Positions 7,888 to 16,527 of a DNA stretch of 64,000 nucleotides are shown piece by piece. The notes below the pieces were generated by a model. The model was not told where the DNA came from and made no database searches. It was given only the letters and a program-made list of their open reading frames with translations. The stretch is taken from NCBI GenBank assembly GCA_002490425.1, contig DKTZ01000019.1:62001-126000 (forward strand). Reading direction: 5' to 3'. Position 1 is the first letter of the stretch. Every line of letters starts with the position of its first letter. The translations under genes were made by a program, and so were the position numbers. The DNA is from Ruminococcaceae bacterium UBA7217. GTDB lineage: Bacteria > Bacillota > Clostridia > Oscillospirales > Acutalibacteraceae.

Positions 7888-8913
7888 TTATGCTGCCGCC
7901 GAAGAGCTTCCTTCGGGCTTTTTATCGGAATTTGTATCAGAATTGCTTTCCGATTTATTTTCTGTAACGGATTCCGAAATTACCGAGCCGTTTTCATCGG
8001 TCGCTGACTCCTGCGGTGCAGATGTACTTTCCTCAGGCTGAGTTTCCTCCGCCCAGTAAGCCTTTCCGCTGACGGTAAGATTTATTGTTCCTCTGTAGGC
8101 GTCATTTTCGGCATCCTGTGTTTTAATAGCTTCTTTTGCAAGGGACAGCTTATGAGAAAGACTGTTTCCGTCAGTCTCGCCGAGTATTAAGGTTATTCTG
8201 CCCTGATAGACGAGTTTTATATCATAAATATTTGTAATATCAACGGAAGTTATTCCCACAAGTCCCGTTTCATTGCAGACTCTTCTAAGTTCAAGAAATT
8301 TTTCAAAAATCTGTCCGTTCTCAAGTGTAATAATCTTTCCTGCATCAGCAGAAGTAACTTTTCCGAGATTGACAATTGTTATATTTTCACCTACAAAGCT
8401 TAATCCCTTTTCAAGCACCTTTCCGTTTCCGTCAAGAAGTGCATAAGCACCGTCTGTCATTACGGCATATTCAGCCGAGGTTTTAGTCACAATTATTTCA
8501 AGCGTTGCGGGAAGATGTCTTTTAACTTTGACAGAACCCACATACGGCAAATTTTCGGTTAAATTTGTATTTATTTTTTTTGATGAAATGAAAATAAGAT
8601 TATCGCCTATTTTTACTCCCGATGCTTCGGTTATTTCTGTTTCGGAATAAACGCCGTCACCTGAAACCGTTATTTGATTTATGTTGAAGAACAAAATAAG
8701 CACCAATACTGTTGCCGCCAAAAGGAAGATACTGCAAATTACTGCACGGATAATCTTTTTTTTGCGTCTGTTCCGCTTTTTTCTCGCATTGGTACGGTTT
8801 ACAATACGTTCATCGGCAGACATTTGACTACCCTGAGCCGTTCCCGCACGGCGCAATGACTTTGCAGAATTACGAGAATAGGAGTTCTTCGATTTTGTTG
8901 TCTTTCCGTTCAT
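7888..8913 (-). CDS. ftsQ: Cell division protein FtsQ/DivIB
   Basis: Bitopic division protein, 341 residues. It has a long basic cytoplasmic N-terminus, one transmembrane helix at about 55-76, then a POTRA domain starting INQITVSGDGVYSETEI and a FtsQ/DivIB beta domain. A low-complexity Ser/Glu/Thr tail (about 290-341) ends it. The start ATG lies 44 bp inside the murA 3' end and has AAGGGTG upstream; an internal ATG at 8823 is an alternative. It is the last gene of the mraZ-led operon before the separate ftsZ unit. Confidence 0.88.
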   Translation of the reverse strand: MNGKTTKSKNSYSRNSAKSLRRAGTAQGSQMSADERIVNRTNARKKRNRRKKKIIRAVICSIFLLAATVLVLILFFNINQITVSGDGVYSETEITEASGVKIGDNLIFISSKKINTNLTENLPYVGSVKVKRHLPATLEIIVTKTSAEYAVMTDGAYALLDGNGKVLEKGLSFVGENITIVNLGKVTSADAGKIITLENGQIFEKFLELRRVCNETGLVGITSVDITNIYDIKLVYQGRITLILGETDGNSLSHKLSLAKEAIKTQDAENDAYRGTINLTVSGKAYWAEETQPEESTSAPQESATDENGSVISESVTENKSESNSDTNSDKKPEGSSSAAA

Positions 8914-10171
8914 AATCCGTCACCCTTTTAACGTCTGCGCCCAAAAATGAAAGTACATTTTCAGGCTTTTCATAGCCTCTGTCTATATGATAAATATCGG
9001 AAACTGTTGTTTCTCCCTCGGCACAGAGCCCCTCAAGCACCATTGCTATTCCGCCTCTAAGGTCAGTAGCTTTAACAGATGCAGAATGCAGCTCTTTTAC
9101 GCCTTCAACAACCGCCATTCTGCCCTCAGCGCTGATTTTTGCGCCAAATCTTAAAAATTCACTGATATGTTTAAATCTGCTTTCAAAAATATTTTCTATA
9201 ATCACGCTCGTACCCTCCGCCACGGTTGTAAGCGCCATAATCTGCGCCTGAACGTCGGTAGGAAAGCCCGGGTACGGCATTGTTCTTATCATTTTAATCC
9301 GTTTAAGTCTGTGAGGAGCTTCAAGACAAACCCATCTGCCGCTCACTGTAATGTCACAGCCCGATTCCCTAAGCGGACCGAAAACAGGTCCTATGTGTGA
9401 TGGGATAACATCCTTTAAGCAAAGCCTGCCGCCCGTCATTGCCGCCGCAATCATAAAGGTAGATGCAACAATTCTGTCCGGAATTACAGTATGCTCCGTT
9501 CCGTGAAGCTTTTTTACACCCTCAACAGTTACTGTGCCGTCGCCTGCACCGTGAATTTTTGCGCCGCATCTGTTAAGAAAATCGGCTAAATCGCAAATTT
9601 CAGGCTCACGTGCCGCATTTGTTATTGTTGTTGTACCATCGGCTAAAGCCGCCGCCAAAATAATATTTTCGGTTGCTCCTACGCTTGGAAACGATAGGTT
9701 TATATGTGCTCCGTGAAGTCCATTGGGTGCACTGCATAGAACCGTTCCGCCGTCTGAGTCAATTTTTGCTCCGAACTGCTCCATAGCCGTTAAATGCAAA
9801 TCTATGGGGCGAAGTCCTATTTCACATCCGCCTGGGGCAGACAGCTCCGCTTTACCCATTCTGCCGAGTATTCCGCCGAGAAATACGATTGACGAACGCA
9901 TTTCACGCATTAAGCTGTCGGGAACATCAAATCTGTCTGCACCGCTTGAATCCACCACCACCGTGTGGCCTTCTCTTTTGACGGTACAGCCGAGATATTC
10001 GAGAATTTTTACGGTTGCGTCAACATCGGAAAGACAGGGACAATTATGTATGACTGATACTCCGCTCACAAGAAGAGAAGCAACAAGTATCGGCAAAACA
10101 CTGTTTTTTGCACCCTGCACCGAAATCTCTCCACCTATTTTCCGTTTGCCGTTTATTACTATTTTTTCCAA
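8870..10171 (-). CDS. murA: UDP-N-acetylglucosamine 1-carboxyvinyltransferase MurA
   Basis: First committed enzyme of peptidoglycan synthesis, transferring enolpyruvate from PEP to UDP-GlcNAc. About 433 residues. QGAKNSVLPIL near residue 19 holds the catalytic Lys/Asn pair. The active-site loop is APGGCEIGLRP, with the Cys at about 116, so the fosfomycin-reactive Cys is kept. A TTG at 10171 with AAAGGGCG upstream gives MEKIVINGKRK, the family's normal N-terminus. An ATG at 10192 is possible but lacks a ribosome-binding site. It sits between murG and ftsQ, where B. subtilis has murB. Confidence 0.95.
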   Translation of the reverse strand: MEKIVINGKRKIGGEISVQGAKNSVLPILVASLLVSGVSVIHNCPCLSDVDATVKILEYLGCTVKREGHTVVVDSSGADRFDVPDSLMREMRSSIVFLGGILGRMGKAELSAPGGCEIGLRPIDLHLTAMEQFGAKIDSDGGTVLCSAPNGLHGAHINLSFPSVGATENIILAAALADGTTTITNAAREPEICDLADFLNRCGAKIHGAGDGTVTVEGVKKLHGTEHTVIPDRIVASTFMIAAAMTGGRLCLKDVIPSHIGPVFGPLRESGCDITVSGRWVCLEAPHRLKRIKMIRTMPYPGFPTDVQAQIMALTTVAEGTSVIIENIFESRFKHISEFLRFGAKISAEGRMAVVEGVKELHSASVKATDLRGGIAMVLEGLCAEGETTVSDIYHIDRGYEKPENVLSFLGADVKRVTDYERKDNKIEELLFS

Positions 10172-10261
10172 TTTATACACGCCCTTTTGCATTTAGTGTT
10201 GCGTCACATTCTATGCAAATTGGACCGATTTTGTTAAATGTACGTATTTTCAGTTAAATAA

Positions 10262-11389
10262 CTACTGTTTATCATTCGCAAGAGAAGCTACTATTTTGCA
10301 AATCTCAGATAAAGCGTTGGTTTTTGCTTTTTCAGACGCTTTTGCCGAAATTTCTTGAAGTTTCGCACGGTCGTTTTTAAGCTCTCTTACAGTATTTGCA
10401 AGTAAATCGGGAGTTAAATCCTTTTCCTCAATAAGTATTGTGCCGCCGTTCCCCGCCAAAGTATTTGCATTATGGAACTGATGATTTTCAGCCACATTTG
10501 GCGACGGAATAAGAATTGAAGGTTTTCCCAACGCACTTATTTCAGCTATTGAGCTTGCCCCTGCTCTGCTTATTACCAAATCACAGGCAGGAAGGCACAC
10601 ATCCATATCGTTTATGTATTCACGAAGGTCAATATTTGTATTTTCGCCGAACGGAATATTAAGCTTTTTAAGCTCATCCCAAACAAATCCGCCGTACTGA
10701 CCTGTTGCATGAATAAATCTTATATCATTTTCATTATGAAGTTCCTTAAACATTCCGATAACTGCATTGTTGATTTCATCTGCACCGAGTGAACCGCCCA
10801 TCGAAAGAACGAGCATTTCGTTAGGCTTTACACCGAGCGACGCTCTTGCAAGAGCTTTATCCGCCTGCAAAATCTGACGCCTTACGGGAAGTCCCGTTAC
10901 AACAGGTTCATTTTTGCAGGTCATATATTTCTCCGCCTCGGGCGACGTGAGCATTACTTTGTCAACCATTTTGGCAAGCGCCTTATTTGCAACACCGGGA
11001 AATGCATTTTGCTCGTGAATACAGGTGGGAATACCTAATTTCGCCGCCGCACGAAGTACCGGACCTGTTACGTATCCGCCGAAGCCGACAACAACGTCAG
11101 GAGAAAAATCTTTAATTATTTTTTTGGCTGAGCCTGACGCTTTTAATGTAAGATAAACCGTTTTGAAATTAGCCGCAATGCCTTTAATGCTGAGGTTTCT
11201 CGAAAAGCCTTTCATTTCAACAGTTTCAATCGAAAAGCCCGCTGCCGGAACAATTTTTGTTTCCATACGGTTTTTCGTTCCGACAAAAAGTATTTCACTG
11301 TCGGGGTAAAGCCGTTTAATTTCATTGGCGACTGCAATTGCCGGATTTATGTGTCCGCCCGTGCCCCCTGCAACAAATAAAATCTTCAT
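10262..11389 (-). CDS. murG: MurG, lipid II synthase (GlcNAc transferase)
   Basis: Peripheral-membrane GT28 enzyme that adds GlcNAc to lipid I to make lipid II. 375 residues. The N-terminal glycine loop is AGGTGGHINPAIAVA (8-22). Conserved motifs are VGFGGYVTGP, then HEQNAFPGVAN, then LSMGGSLGADEIN. The UDP-GlcNAc site is RAGASSIAEISALGKPSILIP. Only 3 bp separate its start from the ftsW stop. The gene is complete and of normal length. Confidence 0.98.
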   Translation of the reverse strand: MKILFVAGGTGGHINPAIAVANEIKRLYPDSEILFVGTKNRMETKIVPAAGFSIETVEMKGFSRNLSIKGIAANFKTVYLTLKASGSAKKIIKDFSPDVVVGFGGYVTGPVLRAAAKLGIPTCIHEQNAFPGVANKALAKMVDKVMLTSPEAEKYMTCKNEPVVTGLPVRRQILQADKALARASLGVKPNEMLVLSMGGSLGADEINNAVIGMFKELHNENDIRFIHATGQYGGFVWDELKKLNIPFGENTNIDLREYINDMDVCLPACDLVISRAGASSIAEISALGKPSILIPSPNVAENHQFHNANTLAGNGGTILIEEKDLTPDLLANTVRELKNDRAKLQEISAKASEKAKTNALSEICKIVASLANDKQ

Positions 11390-11392
11390 ATA

Positions 11393-12622
11393 CTACTCCT
11401 TTTTAGTGATACTCCGTGAAACTGACAGCACCATACCCATTTCTGCAAGTAATATAACAGCCGACGTGCCGCCTGCCGAGAAAAACGGAAGAGAAATACC
11501 TGTATTCGGCATAAAGTCCGTAACAACGGCAATGTTCAGAGCTACCTGAATACCGATTTGGAAACAAATTCCAATTACAAGCAAAGAGCTGAATTTGTCG
11601 TTTGCACGAAGTCCGATTTTAATTCCTCTGTAAATAAAGCATGCAAAAAGAATTATTATGGCAACGGCTCCGATAAAGCCAAGCTCTTCGCAAACTATTG
11701 CGAAAATAAAGTCGTTCTGCGGCTCGGACACATAAAGATGTTTTTGCTTTGACTGACCGAGTCCCGTTCCGGTAAGTCCGCCTGAGCCTATTGCATAAAG
11801 TGAATTGTTCGTCTGCCAACGCACATCCATCGGCGAATAGTCCTTGTCAAGCCAAGCAGTGATTCGTTCACCTGCATACTTTGCAAGAATTTGCGGATTT
11901 ATTATAAGCAATGCTATAAGTAAAATAGCCGCTGCACCTATAATATAAAACCATTTATTTTTAACCTCTCCGAGGAACAGCATCATTACGCCTATGCCGA
12001 GTATTAAAACCGTACCCGAAACGTGATTTTCAAGATAAACAAGCCCTGCGAACACCAGTATTATAATGCCGTAAAGAATAACCGTTGTAAAGGATTTGTA
12101 AATAACAACCTTACCGTTTGTTATTTCGCTTATGCGCCGAAGCACTTTAATGTCGCTCGGAATTTTACCCGTTATTACCTTGCTGTCCTTTTCAAGAAGA
12201 TATGCCAAAAGCATTATTAGACCGATTTTGGCAATTTCCGACGGCTGAAAGGTTGTAAAGCCAAGGTTTATCCAACGTTTAAATCCGGGTTTTACCTCGG
12301 GAAGAAATAAAACTATCACCAAAAGTCCTACTGAAATTACCGCCGCAAGCCTTGCGAAATAACGGAAATACTCATATCTTACTCTTGAAACTATCAGCAT
12401 AAGCACAATACCGATAGCAGTAAAAATAAGCTGTTTACCGAAAATGGTCAAGCTGCCGCCTCTGAAATAATAGCTGTAAGTATAGCTTGCGGAAAAGACC
12501 ATAACAAGGCCGGTTGTTACAATTGTTACAAGCATAAGGAAAAACGGTATATCAACAGAGCCTTTTGCCACAAAAAGGTTTAACGCTGAATTTTTCTTTT
12601 TTACTTTTTGTCCGCTTGCCAT
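11393..12622 (-). CDS. ftsW: FtsW/SpoVE-type SEDS glycosyltransferase
   Basis: Polytopic SEDS-family lipid II polymerase working with a class B PBP. About 409 residues and ten hydrophobic segments. SEDS features are VFSASYTYSYYF near the N-terminus, FTTFQPSEIAKIGLIMLLAY, DVRWQTNNSLYAIGSGGLTG and the C-terminal ISLPFFSAGGTSAVILL. The start was set at ATG 12622 (GGTGAG upstream); an ATG at 12640 lacks a ribosome-binding site. By position between mraY and murG it corresponds to spoVE/ftsW; sequence alone does not tell whether it serves division, sporulation or both. Confidence 0.93.
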   Translation of the reverse strand: MASGQKVKKKNSALNLFVAKGSVDIPFFLMLVTIVTTGLVMVFSASYTYSYYFRGGSLTIFGKQLIFTAIGIVLMLIVSRVRYEYFRYFARLAAVISVGLLVIVLFLPEVKPGFKRWINLGFTTFQPSEIAKIGLIMLLAYLLEKDSKVITGKIPSDIKVLRRISEITNGKVVIYKSFTTVILYGIIILVFAGLVYLENHVSGTVLILGIGVMMLFLGEVKNKWFYIIGAAAILLIALLIINPQILAKYAGERITAWLDKDYSPMDVRWQTNNSLYAIGSGGLTGTGLGQSKQKHLYVSEPQNDFIFAIVCEELGFIGAVAIIILFACFIYRGIKIGLRANDKFSSLLVIGICFQIGIQVALNIAVVTDFMPNTGISLPFFSAGGTSAVILLAEMGMVLSVSRSITKKE

Positions 12623-12657
12623 TTTCTCACCGCCTGACATTTAAGTTTACAATAAAA

Positions 12658-13695
12658 TTATCTTACTGCGACAATGCCGTAGTAATAGATTATAAGTCCT
12701 AAAACACAGCCGACTGCATTTACTAAAGTAAATACGGCTACAATTTTTTTCTCTTTCCAGCCGCTCATTTCAAAATGATGGTGAATAGGAGCCATTTTGA
12801 ATATTCTTTTGCCGTGCGTTGCTTTGAAGTAACCAATCTGCAAAACATCTGACATTGCTTCAATTACATAAAGCAAACCGAAAAGCAAGAGAATAATCGG
12901 GCAGTCAACAGCATAGGCAAGACCTGCAACCAAACCGCCGAGGAACAGTGCGCCCGTGTCGCCCATCATTACCTTTGACGGGTAATGGTTCCAGATAAGG
13001 TAACCGAGACAGCCGCCGAGAAGCCCTGCCGCCAAAATGCTTATTCCGAAGAATTTGCTCATAAATGCCGCTATAACGAATGCAATTGCAGTAACTGCCG
13101 TTACGCTTGCACAAAGTCCGTCTATGCCATCGGTAAAGTTTACTGCGTTAACAGTGCCGTAAATTACGGCAATTCCGAAAATCCAGAAGAACCATTTAAG
13201 CTCAACTGCGCCCACAAACGGGATTTTCATATAGGTTAAGCCGTTAATGTAAAGCGTTATAAGGTAGCCTGCCATTACAATGAGCTGTGCAATGCTTTTC
13301 TGAATAATTGTAAGACCTAAATTACGTTTTTTTACAACTTTAATATAGTCATCTGCAAAGCCGATTATACCGAATCCGAGCGCTAAAATTATTGCACTGA
13401 TAAGCTTTACTTTCATTTTATCCGGAACAGCTGTTTCGCCTGCAAAAAGATTGCCGCCGAGGATTTTGTCAGTTATAAGCACTGCCGCTACGGAAAGCAC
13501 CGTGCTGATTATGAACAGTATTCCGCCCATTGTCGGCGTACCCTGCTTTGATTTATGCCAAACGGGGCCGTCCTCCAAAAGGATATTCTGTCCGAATTTA
13601 ATTTTTTTAAGCCACGGAATAAGAACAAATCCTAAGCCGAATGAGATTAAAAAACTAACAACGGCAACTACTGCCAAAGCAACATAAACGTTCAT
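12658..13695 (-). CDS. mraY: MraY, phospho-N-acetylmuramoyl-pentapeptide transferase
   Basis: Integral-membrane enzyme making lipid I from UDP-MurNAc-pentapeptide and undecaprenyl phosphate. 345 residues, about ten transmembrane helices. Diagnostic motifs are KQGTPTMGGILF near 50, FADDYIKVVKKRNLGL with the DD pair near 116, NFTDGIDGLCAS near 188, and MAPIHHHFEMSGWKE near the C-terminus. AAAGGAG precedes the ATG. The next gene downstream is ftsW, not murD as in many Firmicutes. Confidence 0.98.
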   Translation of the reverse strand: MNVYVALAVVAVVSFLISFGLGFVLIPWLKKIKFGQNILLEDGPVWHKSKQGTPTMGGILFIISTVLSVAAVLITDKILGGNLFAGETAVPDKMKVKLISAIILALGFGIIGFADDYIKVVKKRNLGLTIIQKSIAQLIVMAGYLITLYINGLTYMKIPFVGAVELKWFFWIFGIAVIYGTVNAVNFTDGIDGLCASVTAVTAIAFVIAAFMSKFFGISILAAGLLGGCLGYLIWNHYPSKVMMGDTGALFLGGLVAGLAYAVDCPIILLLFGLLYVIEAMSDVLQIGYFKATHGKRIFKMAPIHHHFEMSGWKEKKIVAVFTLVNAVGCVLGLIIYYYGIVAVR

Positions 13696-13710
13696 TTTTA
13701 TTCTCCTTTG

Positions 13711-15069
13711 TTAATTTTCCTTTTTTTCGTATATTATATTAAATACATCTTCAAGCTTCATTCCCCTGCTCGCCTTGAACATAACGGTGTCGCCGTCTGT
13801 CAATTCATTCAAAAGAGCATTAGCAATTGCTTGCTTGTCGGTAAATTCAAATACGTTTTTAAGACCGCCGAGCCGAGCACTGTCCGCCGTATATTTTGAA
13901 TTTTCGCCGAAAGTATAAAGTAAATCAATCTTTTTTTCTGCGGCATATTCGCCAACCGTTCTGTGCGCCGTTTCGCTGTAAGAGCCAAGCTCAAGCATAT
14001 CGCCGACAACGGCAATTTTGCGCCCCTTTGCAACAGAGCAAAGAGAATTCATAGCCGCCTTTTGCGAATCGGGACTTGCGTTGTAGCAGTCCTCAATAAA
14101 CGTGATATTGCCGAGCTTTTTAATTCTCTGCCGCATACCTGACGGGACATAATCCTTTAGTCCGTTTGCTGCTTTTTCTAAGGTAACTCCGAAGCAAAGA
14201 CCGACGGTAATTGCCGCAAGTGCATTGTAAACATTATGTATTCCGACTGTCGGCAAGGTTATTTTCTGCTTGCCCTCCTTACAAACAACGGTAAAATCGG
14301 TGTGCAATTCAGTTTCTTTTATATCTACCGCACGCACATCGCAATTCGCATTGTTTATTCCGTAAAAAAGCACATTAAAATCGTCATTTTTAACGGTTGA
14401 AAGCTTATCGTCATCGCCGTTTAAAACAAGCGGAGCGCCTGTTTTCAGTCCCTCAAGCATTTCGAGTTTCGCCTTAAAAATGCCGTCCCTTGAGCCTAAA
14501 TTTTCAATATGTGAAACGCCTATATTTGAAATTATGGCACAGTCAGGCTTTGCGGCATTTGAAAGAGCGGAAATTTCGCCGAATTCGCTCATTCCCATTT
14601 CAATTACTGCACATTGGGTAGTCTCTTCAAGCCTGAAAAGCGTTTTCGGCATACCGATTTCATTATTGAAATTGCCCTCGGTTTTTAATGTTTTGTATCT
14701 TTGTTCCATCACACAGGCAGTCATTTCCTTTGTTGTGGTTTTGCCCACACTGCCCGTAAGACCGATAAGAATTAAATTCTTAAATTTGTTTCTGTAATAT
14801 GACGAGAGCTTTAAAAGCGCCGTTTTAGTGTCATCAACATAAATTACCGGGCAGGAAACATCTACTTTTCTGTGACAGACAAGCGCCGCCGCACCGCTGT
14901 CCGATACCTGTTTGGCAAAATCGTGAGCGTCAAAGCGCTCGCCCTTTATTGCGAAGAAAAGTGTATTTTCGTCGATGTCGCGGCTGTCAAGTGAAATTCT
15001 TTTTATTATTTTATCGCTCTGCACCGAAGAGCCTAAAGCGTTTGCAATTTCATTTAATGTGAGTTCCAT
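13711..15069 (-). CDS. murF: MurF, UDP-MurNAc-tripeptide:D-Ala-D-Ala ligase
   Basis: Cytoplasmic Mur ligase adding D-Ala-D-Ala to UDP-MurNAc-tripeptide. 452 residues. The N-terminal substrate domain contains ISLDSRDIDENTLFFAIKG. The P-loop is GLTGSVGKTTTKEM (about 103-116). The central region has GNFNNEIGMPKTLF and VIEMGMSEFGEI, and the C-terminal domain has FIEDCYNASPDSQKAAM. It overlaps the murE stop by 16 bp, indicating translational coupling. Confidence 0.97.
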   Translation of the reverse strand: MELTLNEIANALGSSVQSDKIIKRISLDSRDIDENTLFFAIKGERFDAHDFAKQVSDSGAAALVCHRKVDVSCPVIYVDDTKTALLKLSSYYRNKFKNLILIGLTGSVGKTTTKEMTACVMEQRYKTLKTEGNFNNEIGMPKTLFRLEETTQCAVIEMGMSEFGEISALSNAAKPDCAIISNIGVSHIENLGSRDGIFKAKLEMLEGLKTGAPLVLNGDDDKLSTVKNDDFNVLFYGINNANCDVRAVDIKETELHTDFTVVCKEGKQKITLPTVGIHNVYNALAAITVGLCFGVTLEKAANGLKDYVPSGMRQRIKKLGNITFIEDCYNASPDSQKAAMNSLCSVAKGRKIAVVGDMLELGSYSETAHRTVGEYAAEKKIDLLYTFGENSKYTADSARLGGLKNVFEFTDKQAIANALLNELTDGDTVMFKASRGMKLEDVFNIIYEKKEN

Positions 15070-16505
15070 ATTTTTTCGTCCTGCTTTAAAAATTCCTGTA
15101 TAATCTTTTTTTCGTCAAACGGAGTTTTGCCGTTTGCTGTTATTTGATATTTTTCATGACCCTTGCCGAGAATTAAAACCGTATCGTCCTTTTCGGCAAT
15201 TTTCAGTGCAAGTCCTATTGCGTCCTTTCGGTCGGAAACGACTGCATAATGGCATTTTGTTTTGCCGAGTCCCTCTAAAATGTCGCAAATTATTCTCACG
15301 GGATTTTCGGTTCTCGGGTTGTCGTCAGTTACAATAACCGCATCGGAAAGCTCGCCTGCAATTTTGCCCATAACCGCCCGTTTTGATTTATCTCTGTCGC
15401 CGCCGCACCCAAAAACAGTTATAATCCTGTTTTTCGTAAACTCACGGGCAGAGGATATTATATTCTCAAATCCGTCGGGCGTATGAGCGTAGTCAATGAT
15501 TACCGAAAAATCACGGTTTATTGGGACTCTTTCACATCTGCCCTCGACTCCTTTGAAAGAAGCGAGCGCTTCAATGCAAGCTGGCGTTTCAATGCCCAGC
15601 CCTGAACAAATTGCAACTGCACAAAGAGCGTTATATACGTTGTAAATACCCGGTAACGGAATAGCCGCCTTGTAAATTTTATCGTGCAGTAAATCAAATT
15701 CTACTCCGCCCGATGTCGAAACAATATTCTCTGCAAAATAATCCGCAAGTCGCTCCTTAAGCGATACTGTGAACTTACGGCAGTTAATTTTGCTTTCATT
15801 ATTACTTATATTTTTATCGTCAATATTTAATACGGCGAAATCACAGTTTTCAAAAAGCAAAAGCTTTGATGAAATGTAATTTTCCATATTAAGATGGTAA
15901 TTGAGATGCTCGGGAGTAATGTTGGTTATTGCTGCGGCGCAAAAACGTACACCCTCTGCCCTGCTTTGTGCAAGCGCCTGAGAGGAAATTTCCGACGCAC
16001 AGTATTCACAGCCGTTTTTGAGCATTTCCGAAAATGCTTTTTGAAGCTCCATTGGTTCGGGAGTGGTGAGCGTTGAGGATACGGATTTTTCACCCGTAAA
16101 CTTTTGAACAGTCCCTGTAAGTCCGCATTTTTTACCTGAAAACTCAAGTATATGCCTTACAAGAAAAGCAGTTGTCGTTTTCCCGTTAGTGCCTGTAATT
16201 CCGATAATTTTAAGTGCGTTTGCAGGATTGCCGTAAAAATTTGCCGCAATAACTGACAGTGCCTTTCTTGCAGACGGTACTCTAACCGAAATTTTAGCCT
16301 TAACCTGTCTTTCGGAAACAAACGCTACCGCACCTTTTCTGGCAGCATAGGTAATAAAATCGTTTCCGTCAAAGCTGTCGCCGTCTATGCAAACAAAAAG
16401 AGTATTCTTTTTAACCTCTGACAATTTATCTGTAACATTCTCTATTTCAACGTCCTGCGAAGGGGAAATTTCCCCTACTCCATTAAGGAGCGCAGAAAGC
16501 TTCAT
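15054..16505 (-). CDS. murE: MurE, UDP-MurNAc-dipeptide:meso-diaminopimelate ligase
   Basis: Mur ligase adding the third residue of the stem peptide. 483 residues. The P-loop is GITGTNGKTTTAF (102-114). The C-terminal block reads VTDDNPRTENPVRI; DNPR is the signature of enzymes that use meso-diaminopimelate rather than L-lysine, so the wall is predicted to be DAP-type. The motif GCGGDRDKSKRAVMG is also present. It lies 22 bp after spoVD and overlaps murF. Confidence 0.97.
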   Translation of the reverse strand: MKLSALLNGVGEISPSQDVEIENVTDKLSEVKKNTLFVCIDGDSFDGNDFITYAARKGAVAFVSERQVKAKISVRVPSARKALSVIAANFYGNPANALKIIGITGTNGKTTTAFLVRHILEFSGKKCGLTGTVQKFTGEKSVSSTLTTPEPMELQKAFSEMLKNGCEYCASEISSQALAQSRAEGVRFCAAAITNITPEHLNYHLNMENYISSKLLLFENCDFAVLNIDDKNISNNESKINCRKFTVSLKERLADYFAENIVSTSGGVEFDLLHDKIYKAAIPLPGIYNVYNALCAVAICSGLGIETPACIEALASFKGVEGRCERVPINRDFSVIIDYAHTPDGFENIISSAREFTKNRIITVFGCGGDRDKSKRAVMGKIAGELSDAVIVTDDNPRTENPVRIICDILEGLGKTKCHYAVVSDRKDAIGLALKIAEKDDTVLILGKGHEKYQITANGKTPFDEKKIIQEFLKQDEKIWNSH

Positions 16506-16527
16506 AACATTACCTCAAATATTATAT